64,000 nucleotides of DNA, taken from Phlebiopsis flavidoalba. Its lineage: Eukaryota > Basidiomycota > Agaricomycetes > Polyporales > Phanerochaetaceae. The stretch is taken from contig JAOCPU010000002.1 in assembly GCA_035772785.1 (NCBI GenBank), positions 1,054,001 to 1,118,000 on the forward strand, in the 5' to 3' direction. Under the pieces are notes generated by a model that searched no databases, was not told where the DNA came from, and saw nothing but the letters and a program-made list of their open reading frames with translations. Each line of letters starts with the position of its first letter. Position 1 is the stretch's first letter. The translations under genes and the position numbers were made by a program. Below, piece after piece: positions 1 to 10,759 of the stretch.

Positions 1-980
1 GACGCATATCGCGATATTTCTGAGCCTTCCATCGCACTCTCTAATGCAGCGACATCTAATGAACATTGGGCGCAGCGCAGTACAAGCGAACCCACGTACT
101 CGCATGTCCGTCTGCCTCCTCATCGCTCGCGCTCACATTCCGCTTCCCCTTGTGCACCGCGCGTTTCTTCGCGTACCCGCTACACGCTGCGGGCTATCCT
201 CTACCATCGCTCAGATCGATGCTGTTCCGACGTATTGGCCAGCGGTGGTGCCGTGGCGTGGAGATCCGCGGTGGCCGTCGAGAAGAAGCTCGCGCGCAGG
301 CTCGCTGCGTGCTGCGACTGCGCGACCGTGGCATGGGGCGACCCGAAGTCCGAGTCTGGCCGTCAAGTCCGCGTTTTGGTCCTATGGACATCGTGAAGTG
401 CGTTGGGGTCCTCCGCGGCATGGCGGTCAGGACCGCAGGCGAGACCCGCCGCTTGAGAGCCTGGCTCCCGTAACCTCCTTAGCCATGATTGCGCGCAGCC
501 GTGCGGCCGCCCGGTCGTCGTGTCTGCGGACGCGGCGGTGAATGGGTCCGAGCCTGGTCGCGTAGCGACGACGCGGGGGTGGTAGCCTGGCTGTCATCGT
601 CGTTGTCCCTAGTGAAGTGGTTTGTCTCAGAGCGCAGTTCAGCTGAGAGAGAGAAGACACGCCGCACCTCGGGGTTCAGGCTTGCGGCATCCTGGACCCA
701 GCTCGATGGTGGCCTTTGTGCTCGGCCACAATTGCGAGACAGCCAGATCTTGTCGGCGCAGATTCCGGAGACGACAACGGCTGCGCCGCGACGGTGCTAT
801 GCTTTCACATGAGAATCACAAAAGGCCTGAGAGCTTCGCGTTGCACCACGACGATCGTCTCGTAGGATCCTTCTCGGGAAACGCATGCGTCTCGTGTCCG
901 CCCTTTTTTCTTGTTTCCCGATGAATTTGAGACATGCCCGGACGAGTGCAGTCCGGCTACGTGCGCTTTTACATAACCGT

Positions 981-1800
981 CCACCCCCCCCCCCCCCGCC
1001 TGCGCCTGACTACTTCGCGGTGACGCGTTCATTAAGTGTCGACTCCCCCCCCGGTCGCCAATCATAGCTGGCGGCTTTGGACACAATCTGCGCAATTTGG
1101 ATGTTAGACGTTTGCTTTCCTTCTACTTCTTGAATCTAGCGTAAGGATACGTCTGGGGTTAGGCCTATCGCGTTGAGTTGCGGTTTTCTTCCTTTCCCCT
1201 TCCTCCCCCCCCCCCCCCCTCACCCCCCTAGTAGCATCAAACTCTACTCCCCGATTAGCTTGATGGATAACAGCGCATGAAGTGCCATCGTGCCCCCCTC
1301 TCCCTGTCCGGTTCCAGAGACTGCTGGCATCCGGTTCGAGGAGTATCAGCAACAAGTACTGACGAAGCCCACCGAGTCCGGTAGACAATCCACATTACCC
1401 CTTTCAATCTATGAGATCGATCATGCCCGAGAAAGCGCTCGACTGGTAGGACAATTCCTTTTCCCTCCCTCTCCCATTCCCCTTTCCCCCCCCTCAGCTA
1501 GCATATCGATGATGCTTGGCGCAACATAACCGAAGACATCCAAGGAATGCTTGGTACCCCCAGTGTCTCCAACTCGTCCAATGTCCCACATCGGAATTGG
1601 TCGTGGCCTCTGGGTCAGTGCATCATACTAATGATCACTTGAAATCTACGGAACCACCTTCCACCCCCCTCCCCCCCTCCTGGCATTAAACCAAATGAGG
1701 GTTCGCTCAGCGTGACATTCGAGCCTACGGTCTTTCTTGATATGACGGACCTCTTCGTGCTGCCTACGAAATCCGCCCCGTCTTTTTTTACCCCCCCCCC
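981..1800. repeat. Scattered poly-C tracts
   Basis: Pure C runs lie on the plus strand at about 984-997, 1205-1219 and 1791-1800, with several shorter runs between them. No equivalent long G runs are seen on the plus strand in this stretch, so the bias is strand-specific. Open frames overlapping these runs are proline- or glycine-rich artefacts. I see no gene I can support in 1-2000. Confidence 0.8.
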
Positions 1801-2084
1801 TCCTTCCTCCTTACCATTCCTCTCCCGCAGCCCCTGTTCAACAACACACGCGCTGCGGACGAGGCGAGAGGCCATCACGCTATCCGAGGCCTATGGTTTT
1901 CTCCATGCCGCTTTGAGCAGTTTGCCCTTCAGGGTGACCGAATGTGGTTCCTGAACTCAGCTCTTCCCCATTCGCGTTCCCCCCACCCCCGCTCGTGGCG
2001 ATGAAACACCGCGACTCCTTCCCCATCGCCCGCCGTCCTCACGGCTGCCGATATCCCACAGCTGATCTGATCTCTACACTGTTC

Positions 2085-2092
2085 TATATAAG
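2085..2092 (+). promoter_or_regulatory. TATA box (TATATAAG)
   Basis: A consensus TATATAAG lies 82 nt upstream of the ATG at 2174. The spacing suits a fungal core promoter. The assignment depends on the downstream reading frame being real, which is unproven. Confidence 0.4.
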
Positions 2093-2173
2093 CAACAGAG
2101 CCGCACGCTATAGGACCCAGCGCAATCCAGTCTACAACACAGCCCCCACGTACCAGCACACTCACATTGAAAC

Positions 2174-2302
2174 ATGGCAGCTGACCATGGTCTCGCTGGC
2201 ACGCACTACAACACCTCGGAGACATTCTCCTCCACTACGGCCGCCGTGCCGCACAGTTCAAAAGTCTCTACACGGGCTGACTATCCCAGCATGGACGGAT
2301 AG
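2174..2302 (+). CDS. Possible first exon or small ORF of 42 residues, unrecognised
   Basis: The frame opens at the ATG at 2174 and closes at a TAG at 2300-2302, giving 42 residues rich in Ser, Thr and Ala and starting MAADHGLAG. A TATATAAG box lies 82 nt upstream. I recognise no family. It could be the first exon of a longer gene broken by an indel, since an overlapping frame stays open for 266 codons across 1944-2744. That longer frame has the Arg/Pro-rich composition of a non-coding frame. The TATA box and start context are the only support. Confidence 0.25.
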   Translation: MAADHGLAGTHYNTSETFSSTTAAVPHSSKVSTRADYPSMDG

Positions 2303-2782
2303 TGATAGGCCCATCAGGACCCTTATAAGATCATTCAGGCCTCCCTTTTCGCAGGGCGATTCTGGACGCCCGACCGCCACGCCTGCGCTGTCCCGGGGTT
2401 CGCCCTCCAGAAACGAAACCCACCCCCGCGCGCTACCAACCAGGCTACCAGCCCTAAGCACAGGAGGGGCCGCAGCTGAAAGCCCGCAACAGTCCCATCC
2501 AGCAAGGGCACCGCCCGGTACGCCTGTGGCGGAACCACAGCCAGAGTGCGCGGTCTGTTCTGCTATAAGCAGGGCCCCCGGTAGGGCGCTGACAGTGTGG
2601 CGTCAGGAGGCCCGAGCACAACTTGGGTCCCTGAATAGAAAGCACACCCCAGACCCCCCCACTCACATAGATTCGATACTACCGCCCATCATGAGGAAGC
2701 ACAAAGAAGACACTGGTGGGATTTGGACTGCAAGAAGCGCCTAAGACAGGAACTCGTCAGGTGCGTGCCTGGCCCCGCCCTT

Positions 2783-2865
2783 CCCCCCCCCCCCCCCTCC
2801 CCCCATCCCCCTGCCTGGCGATTTTCTCTCCCCCCCCCCACCCCCCCCCCCCCCCCCCCCCCCCA

Positions 2866-2898
<33 letters not shown>

Positions 2899-2930
2899 AC
2901 CCCCCCCTTACTCCCCCCCCGGGTACATCC
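2783..2930. repeat. Long C-homopolymer tract
   Basis: Apart from a few T and A interruptions this stretch is almost pure cytosine. It includes a run of about 24 C at 2841-2864 and one of more than 30 C from 2867. The complementary strand could fold as G-quadruplex and the C strand as i-motif. It lies directly left of copy A of the duplicated segment. The exact length is unreliable in any sequencing technology. Confidence 0.9.
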
Positions 2931-4991
2931 GTGACTATTCATCGTGCTGACATGCGTGACGGGGTATGTGCTGTCTGGACCGTGACGAAAGATCGGCGGC
3001 GGGCTTTGCCCTCGGCGCTGCGCGTCCTCGGCAGGAGGGACTCTTTGCGTACAAGCACCACCAAAAGAGCGTAGGAAGGGAAGAGGTACGCTCTTTATTA
3101 TCTATCAACGGTGTTTACCTCGGATTCAGTCAATTGACTTCCAGAAAAAAGGCCGTGGACCTGGGGCCTGCAGCAAATCGGCGGCTTGCGACGTATATGC
3201 ACAGGCGCGTCACCGAGAATTTTTCCACCGCAACGGGCCCAGCCACGCCCGTGACCTGGCTGCTCGCTTGCACGGCGGCAAGAACGTACCCAGCGATTCT
3301 TGATTCGCTGTCGCGGCGAGGAGCGCGGCGACCCGCTCTTCATCCTTGCCGCAGCTTTATACAATGTTTGTGCGTTACTGATAGACTTTGCCATCATGAC
3401 CCCTCGCTGACAAAACTCACGCTTCACTAGCTAAGTCGCAGTAGGGCCCAGAATCATTGCCCACGATATCTGGTGAGTGTCCAGGCCACGGCTGACGCAA
3501 CCAAAACCTAAAACCCTATTTTTATTCAACTCTCCGGCGGCACCTCCCGCTAAACCTTTTCTCAGAGGTCGGAAATGGCGTCCGACGCACACGAAGCAGG
3601 GGTGCGGAAGCATCGGATACGGTCTACGGGCCACAAACGAGATTTTTTGATCGACGTGCGTAAACGTCAGCCCCCTCTCGCCCCGTCTCGCCTTCTCTCC
3701 ACACGCGTATCCATCACAGCTCTCCACACGTCGACGTACCGAGATCCTTAACAGGACGGTGACTCACGCGACCCCCCTCTCCCCCTCCCACCTCCCCCAG
3801 TCCTTAACCACACCGTCTCGGTGCGGTACAGTGAGAGCTTTCGACTTCGGGTTTTGGCGCATTCGATATCCCCCCCCCCGGTCCCCGCGCTATAGGGCGC
3901 ATCGCTCGCCCAAGGTCGACGGCGCGGCGCGCGCACACCCCGAGTAGAGGGCGACGGCACGCCGTTGTATATGCCTGCCCAGGCGCACGTCAACAATGCG
4001 ATCAGCCCCGGCAACTTACATCGGTCAGCGAGGCGGCCTCGACGGTGGTGGTGTCGTTCTCCCCCATGGGTGCCGCCGCGAGGACTACTGACCCGCCCGC
4101 GCAGGCGCGTTCATCCCGATTGACACGGCACGGAGAAGAAGATCAAGGTGTGTGTGCTCTTACGCTGTTGCACGGGTGCGCGCGCCTGAATGCAAGCAGG
4201 AATACCGGTGTTACTCTTGTTAGCGCCTTCTGAGCAAAACGTTCCGTGCGGGCGTCAGACAAAGCTTGATATTACAACTGTTACGCGGCCCGCCGTCATG
4301 TACTATAACACCCCCCCCACACATACAATTGTACAATGCCCCACGTCCGACGATCTATGCGTTTCCCCGACGGTGACGCAAACACGCAGCTGCTCTAACG
4401 GGCCCCGCGCCGGCGGCGATTTGCGGGGGTGCCTCGCCACGCGCCGCACATTCAACTGTCGAGCCCGTGGACACCCCCCTTGCTTTTAAGCTATTACCCA
4501 TCCCCAGCACGACGATTACGCCGTTCATTATATCGATATTGAAAGCGAGTCGCTTGGGGAGGCGGGTGTGCGCGTTGCGGGGTGCGATCGCAGCTGTCTG
4601 AAGGGGTTCTGCGCCGTCGCGCGCGCAGCCTTCTTGCGTGGGCGGTGCGCGCGTCCCGATCTTTTCGAGCGCACCGATATCCGATGGACAATAATACGGT
4701 ATTTATCTTGTCGAAACAACTTATCATATCCGCTCATAAATGTCCATTGATTCTCACAAATTCTCACGCCCTTCCACAGTGGCGCACAAATGGCGCACAA
4801 AAGCGTCCATAACTTGCCATAAGCTGCCATGAACACAAATTACAGTAAGTTGTGAGGTTCTGTGGTATTGTGGAGAATTATATTTCAAACATTTGTGAGG
4901 CGATGACCATAGTTCTTACTGAGTACTTATTAGTCGCCAGCAGTCAGTACTCCCCCATTAGGTTAAACAACTCTTACTGAGTCAATCATCA

Positions 4992-5009
4992 AGTAAGTAA
5001 TTACTTACT
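4992..5009. repeat. Perfect 18-bp palindrome
   Basis: AGTAAGTAATTACTTACT reads identically on both strands. It lies inside the AT-rich insert of copy A and could form a cruciform or be a binding site for a dimeric protein. No function can be assigned from sequence alone. Confidence 0.8.
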
Positions 5010-6213
5010 AGCCATGTGCAGCAAGTTGAGAATGAAATCTAATGATGTTTGTCGCAGCCATTTGGCCGAGGTCAATTGCACACCCCATAAAGCGGTATCA
5101 CTCATTAGGACTCGCAGGTCAGTACCGGGGGCCCGGCAGTACTTCAGCATTCTTACCGTACCTTATGTATTAATTATCCGAGCTTTTTACTTACAGGATA
5201 AGTGAGGTCGTTGTTACTTAATAGGTACCAGACTGTGAAGTCATGATGGAAACATGTTGTGGTGATGGGACCGTCTGTGGAAATTTACTGGCTAGGGATG
5301 CCACTGTGCGGGTTTATGAGTGGTTGTGCATACCTGTGGCGTGTCATGATGTCTTATGATCACTTCTGATAAGTCATGGGGCGTTGTGAATTGTCGTGAA
5401 CCGTTATGGAAGGGTTGTGATGTGCGCCCAAAAATTCACGTCATTCGATTTTTGTCCAAGAACAGCCTTTCATACGATCTGCATGTGCATAAATGTTTGG
5501 AAGCCATTTGGGCCGATTTTACCATGATATTGTGCAAATCTGACTGAATTGCCAGGAGAAAGTTTGCGCAGGGAGAAATGCGGTCCGTTATCAGCTCAAT
5601 TTGGTGTTTGATCCCTGATGCGTTCGTGCTAAATCGCTTTTTCAACCTCACGAAATGTCGCCATTTACAGGACTGTGACTACTCGGCGGTGCGGATATGC
5701 ATATTGCGCATACATAAATTGTTGGAGTGCATAAAGAAAGCACGGGAACGAACCTTACATGCACTACGGAAAATTCGGCCGCACCGAGAAGCGGTCGAAG
5801 TTTTTTTAAAGCATATTGCACTAGGCTCAGATATTCATCGCGTGCATAACAGTAATTGGAGCTTACTATGTATGAAGCCCTGTAGCGATGGGATGAGAGG
5901 GGAAGCTGCAAAAAAAAAGAGGGAGTGAGAAGGGTGAATATGAGGAATTGATGTCATGTTCAAGCCCCAAGTTGCGATTTTTCGGATTTTGTTGTAAAAT
6001 GTCACGTCCTGTACTCATTGCAATTTATCTTAATATAATTAGTACATAGAGTAGCGCAATGGAATGTGCATGAGGTGCGAGCGAAAGAAGACAGGTAGTA
6101 TTCACCCTTATGGCTGATTTTTCGTTTCCCCCAGTTTTTGGGTTGGCAGCTCAGCCTCAGATTTGTATCTCTTCCATGACCCCATATTTCCTTCTGAAAA
6201 AACCTGGTATAGC

Positions 6214-6243
6214 AATTTTTTTTTTTTTTTATATATATATATG
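6214..6243. repeat. T-run followed by (AT)n
   Basis: A run of about 14 T passes directly into an AT dinucleotide repeat near the right end of the AT-rich insert. It is a simple low-complexity tract. Confidence 0.8.
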
Positions 6244-7044
6244 TTAAGTTACATGCTTATGTCGTTATGATATTATATTCATGGAAGTTGGAGTGACAAC
6301 AAATCTACAGCAAATCTCATCTGTAAGAGGAGGAGGAGGACGCGCCACCGCGTCGCGGGCTATACCCGAATAGGCAGTGCCGGGCGGCACGAGCCGATCT
6401 GTAGGAGTGATCGGTTCCTGGGTGCGTTTGCTCCGTTTAGGTTTTCCCGCCCGCTCAGGCCTGCCCGCTGTCTTTGCGCGTGCGGTATACGTTGTGGATT
6501 GCGACTTGTAGTCTTGAACATGTTCCGCTATCGAGCGGGCTCACGAGGGCTCGGAGGCGCTGCCGGGAAGTGCAAGTATGGCCGGAGAGGGCGAGTGCGG
6601 CCGGGGTTGATGATTGAGTGCCGGCAAGCGCCGTGGGTATGATGCACCCGTCTGCATCGAGTAGCTGCACTGTATCTGCCCTGTATCTGCCAGAACAGAG
6701 ACAGCTGAGCACGTTGATGTTGGATAATCGCTGCGGCTTGACGTCGGCCGCCCGACGGGAGAGGACTATGTACTCTGCTTGCGGGACGAGCGAGCCAAGC
6801 GGGCCACGCTTTGCGAAGTGGTGTGGCTAAAACCCCGAGTGCGGCGGCAGCGAGCGAGTTCGTGCTGCCCAGGAACGAGGGCATCAGCTGGCCGAGCGGC
6901 CCACGTTGGTGCGCGTGCTTGTCGCGGACATAGGCGTACAGCGATCCGTGTGGCAGATGCTGGGAGCATTGGTGACTTGACGGGGCGAAAGTGGCTTTCG
7001 CGGTGAATGGTTGGGTGATACAGAATCGCTACTAATTGTGACAC

Positions 7045-7245
7045 TCGGTTGGCAGCTGCACCGGTGTTGGATTTCGGGGATCGTCGGGGTGGGGCGTTGG
7101 TGCCTCGCGCGTTGTGTTGTGGGTGGATGCGGACGAGGGAAGTACGAGGGCTCTATATAGCCAACAACCAAAACCAATGTGCTCATCGGTCGCCTGTACT
7201 GTTCTTGCAACGGCCGGCGAGGCATAATGACAGAAGACTCGCGCA
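7045..7245 (+). repeat. Segment inverted relative to copy B, with TATATAG box
   Basis: The plus strand here, centred on CTATATAGCCAAC at about 7150 and AATGTGCTCATCGGTCGCCT at about 7178, matches the minus strand of copy B at about 26333-26525. The flanks on both sides match in direct orientation. On the left edge sits a small hairpin-forming sequence, CGAAAG-TGG-CTTTCG. The TATATAG box makes a promoter role possible. Confidence 0.7.
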
Positions 7246-7604
7246 TGGACGGGGCGTCAGGGGAGGGCTCGGTGACGGATTCATTAAGGACATATTGGAG
7301 GACATGTCAGAAATCTATACAACTATCTAGCGTGCATGAATCCGGATGAGAGAACGACGTGCGGGGAAACGCCGCGCGGGCGAGAGAATTCCGTATACCG
7401 TTGCTGTGTCACGCAGTCCGTGGGGTCCACGGCCGGAGGCTGCGCAATGAAACACGGTGTGGCGGCGCGCAGGCAGAGCAGGTCAGTGGGAATGTGGGTA
7501 GCGTACAGGTAGTATGCAAGTAGTACGCACGTAGCATGGAGGATTAGTGCAGGAATGGAGGCCAGCGCGGGGTGGATGATATGCCGAGTGCCATGAGAAG
7601 GGAG

Positions 7605-8055
7605 TGTGACGATGACCCCTGAAAGCGTCAATAGAGGTCGGTGCTAAATTCTGGGTTTCGATGTCCGGATTAATCTTGGCCATTGTGTCTGGGACGAACC
7701 CGGTCCAAGAATTTGGCCTCTTGATGCAGGACTCGACTCGGAACATACGCTCAAAAGCTTAGGAAATGCAATTAAATAGCCAAAAGTATTCCAAAACCCC
7801 TCTGTTCCACTCATTTCGGTTATGGACGTGCCCAATAGAGGTAGATAGCTGCCTAAGACGTACAATCGATTGCTCAAAACCTACTCCCGTTGGGTCGGCA
7901 GGGCAGCCCATGAGTATCTGAATATCGCGTCCATTTGTTCGAACTTGGGCTCGGGCTTGCACACCTTTGGGGCCAAAACGTCCGGATTTGGAGGCGGCGA
8001 ATTTGGTCATTTCTGTCCGGATTCGGGGACCAACTTTTATTGGATGCTTTCCGGG
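7605..8055. other. Second insert in copy A
   Basis: Copy B passes directly from the sequence matching about 7600 to the sequence matching about 8060, so these roughly 450 bases are extra in copy A or deleted from copy B. The motif TGTCCGGATT occurs near both ends (about 7661 and 8020), as a loose direct repeat. No gene is visible. Confidence 0.5.
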
Positions 8056-8486
8056 GTCCCGTGTGACACTACCTTTCAGGTCACCGACCTGCTCGCCGCC
8101 ATCGATCCGGGCTGCCCGCCCGGTTGCCCCCCTCCCCGTCGTCTTCGCCGCCGCTACCGTCGCCATCGTCGTTGTCGACAACAAAGACGTCTTGGTATGG
8201 TCTTCGCCACTGTGGCCTAACAGTGCTGAGGAGTGACGAGAGTGAGGACAGGCTGAATGGGGTGGAGTGGGAGTTCGGTCCAATTCGTAATGGAATCGAC
8301 CGAAAGAACGGGCGTGGATAGACGCCAGACAGAACCGAGTGGCCTGGGCGCTCAGCTTCCGCCGCCGGACTTCACGCCATTGTTGCCGTGGTCCACACCG
8401 CCCTCAGAACGTCACCGTCCCTCACTCACCACCACTTTCTTCTTTCTGCTACCACCACCATCTCCGCTGCGCCTGCGTCAGTCAGT

Positions 8487-10310
8487 TGCATCGCGCCACC
8501 TCCTCCTCATCGTCCGAAGCCCCCTCCTCGTCCTCCTCTAGATCACGACAGTGAGCTCGTCCCCTCATCGCCTCGTGTCCCCCACCTAACCTCACCCCAG
8601 ACGTATCTCCCGCGAGCAGCTCGAGAAAAGTCTCCAGGTATACAGTCTGCTGTGCCAGAAATTCGTTGTTCCGTGCTTAGCATCATCTTCGCCAGTGCTC
8701 TCGGTACGCCCAGCGACCCACTACCGGTCGACCTCCCACCATCACCCCCAGCCTCGCGATCGAGCTCTCCCGCCCCCAAGCGCAAACACGACTACGAGCC
8801 TGAGGCGAGCACGAGCACGAGCAATCGGCCGACTCCGGACGAACCGACCGCCGGACGAACAGCGGCGTCTCGGAACCTCGTCGGCAGCAGCCCCCATCAT
8901 CGTCGTCACATCGCACGGGCCGCCACGCGCATCTGCGCTCCGATCCGCCGTCGGAGGATGGCGAGCTACGTGAAGACCTTTCGGCCCCGCGCGACATCGT
9001 CATCCTCAGCAACGTCCCCGTGCGGCGACCGCGGCGCGGGCACCGCACCACCCGCCCTCAGCGCTGACGGGCCCACTTCAACGCGCTCTACGAGCACTAC
9101 TATGCGTCGGCGCGGGCACTCAAGTATTCGGGCACGGCACGCATCTACGCCAACAACCGGCCGTCGTCGACGCAATTCCGTAACCGTTGCCCAAACCCTC
9201 CACCGCTTCACTCTTCGTATCACAAGTACGCGAACGTGATGGCTCGTCTAGAGCTGCTCGAATCGCTCCTCTCACTTCGCGTACTCGTTCTGGGCAAAAG
9301 GAGATCGACCGACGTGCAGCCGTGCAAGCGTGGGCGCAAGACCCGAACACGAAGCCGTTCGTGCGGATGTCGTGGCGAGTATGGCGCCACTTTTTTGGAC
9401 ATGTGCAAAAAGCGGTGGGAGCAGGATGCGACAGACGATCGAGAAAGGCGTTGGTTGGGCTCATTGTAGGTGCTCCCCTCCGTCTTCAGCGGATGTGATC
9501 TTTATTGTGCGGTTTGTGCGAGCAGCTACATGCTAGACGGGTTCAACCAAGGATGGCAGGATCCGGGAGAGCGTCAAGATCATTGATCGCGAGTCGCTCG
9601 TCCAGCTGCAAGGACCTGGAATCGCGCGAGCGGGAAAGAAGGGAGTCGAGGAAGGCTAAGCAGCAGCAGCAGCTGCGGCCGACTATCGCGCGGGCTCCCT
9701 GCCGACACCGCCCGATGCTCCCATCGCCGGCGAGTACATCAGGCAGCGCCAACTCGACGCCCGCTGGCAAACGGGCAGACGAAGCAGAAGGCCAGGCGGC
9801 AGACAAGGCAGCAGCGGCGGCAGCAGAGCAGCAGCAGCAGCTGCGGCACCGAGCGGGCGCGAGACGGCGCTGAGCCAGGACGGGCCGCAGGTGAAGATCG
9901 TGTGATGAGTTGGGCAGACGTGCGGGCTGCGCAAGTCGCTGGCAGAGTCCGTGCTGCACGGCTGGGGGAGCATGCGCGCGTCACAGGAGCTGCTGTCGCT
10001 GCCGATCCTCGTGAAGCACTATCCGCGACGGGACGTTCGCAACGCGCGTCATCCACACGACGCTCGGGTGCAACGATGAGCACGAGCCAGACATCGAAGA
10101 CGAGGACAGGCGAGCCTGTACTGGCCCGGTCAACTGCTCGTCGGCGGCGTTGGCTGGGTCTGCGCACTCGGCAAAGCAATGATCAAGGAGTACGGCAAAG
10201 AGTTTGGCTACAAGGGCATCGACGGCATCGTCCACAAAAGAGCGACGGCGACGCTGCATTCCCGAATCAGGTCCCGGACCGACACCCCTCCCGGGCCCAT
10301 AGCGCAGCCC
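8487..10310 (+). pseudogene. Copy A of conserved unidentified fungal protein, degenerate
   Basis: This is the counterpart of the copy B gene at 27304-29295. The blocks SREQLEKS, NALYEHYY, KYANVMARLELLESLL, DEDGELYWPG and GYKGIDGIVHK can all be found, but in shifting frames. The ATG used in copy B is replaced by TTGCATCG here, so the likely start codon is lost. An extra C near 9075 and indels near 9150-9400 break the core domain. A CAG-rich stretch at 9660-9845 encodes poly-Gln or poly-Ala depending on frame. Some frameshifts may be assembly errors, but the start change is a substitution or multi-base difference and suggests real decay. Confidence 0.6.
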
Positions 10311-10759
10311 CCACGGGCATGCATGTGTCAGCGGCCCTAACGCGGCGCACGAGCCGGACACTGAGGCATGAGAACGGCGAGCGGCCCTGCCAGGACAGCT
10401 GCTTGACGGCGGCGCCCGGCTGGGTGTGCGCGCGAGCGTGTCTCCTCGGTGTGCACGGCTTGCTTGTGTATTGCGAGTCACGGAGCGCCTATCTGTGGGA
10501 TCAGGAGCAAGGGTTCGCCCGGTGAGCTGCTCGAATGGCTGGATCTAAATACGAGACAATCTGGGTAGCCTGGATGGAAGGGAGGTGGGACAGGCCCCTT
10601 TTTGGTGTGTGGTTTGAGACTATGAAATCCGCATTGCCCAACTCCGCTTTCCGCTAGCAACCAGGCGCCAGTCTTTTTATTTCACCAGCCCCTAGTCCCA
10701 GCCACCATCTCCTCTAGCAAGGTGCTACTCTGCGCGCACAGGACGGCGTCCCCCCACTC

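Larger units (their letters stand above)
4680..6325. mobile_element. AT-rich insert in copy A
   Basis: Copy B reads continuously across this point (about 25600-25700), whereas copy A contains about 1.65 kb of unrelated, clearly AT-richer DNA. The insert has no long reading frame, an 18-bp palindrome near 5000, many TGTGG/CATAAAT motifs, and a T-run followed by an AT dinucleotide run at 6219-6242. I could not define terminal inverted repeats or a target-site duplication by eye. It may be a non-autonomous transposable element. Its edges are accurate only to some tens of bases. Confidence 0.5.
2960..10310 (+). repeat. Duplicated segment, copy A
   Basis: This segment aligns by eye, in the same orientation, with 24570-29300. 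Clear anchors are the stretch reading CTATCAACGGTGTTTA at 3102 and 24725, GATCTGTAGGAGTGATCGG at 6396 and 25764, and the coding blocks at 8690-10260 versus 27510-29070. Copy A is longer because it contains two inserts (about 4680-6325 and 7605-8055). Similarity starts just after the poly-C tract and fades near 10310, after the shared string CTCCCGGGCCCATAGCG. I found no terminal repeats or transposase, so it may be a segmental duplication or a degenerate mobile element carrying host-like genes. Confidence 0.85.

Noticed and set aside
44..924. Several overlapping frames of 60-165 codons at the left end
   Set aside because: Arg/Ser-rich on both strands with no family, splice pattern or promoter; typical of GC-rich non-coding DNA.
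2716..2950. Proline-rich plus-strand frames and a glycine-rich minus-strand frame
   Set aside because: They are only translations of the poly-C tract.
3500..3530. CCTAAAACCCTA as telomeric repeat
   Set aside because: There is no tandem array of TTAGGG/CCCTAA; it is a single chance similarity.
4690..4750. TGGACA...TGTCCA as terminal inverted repeats of the AT-rich insert
   Set aside because: Only six bases match and the pair lies within one end of the insert, not at opposite ends.
9543..9973. Minus-strand frames with poly-Ala and poly-Cys/Ser runs
   Set aside because: They are antisense readings of the CAG repeat in copy A.
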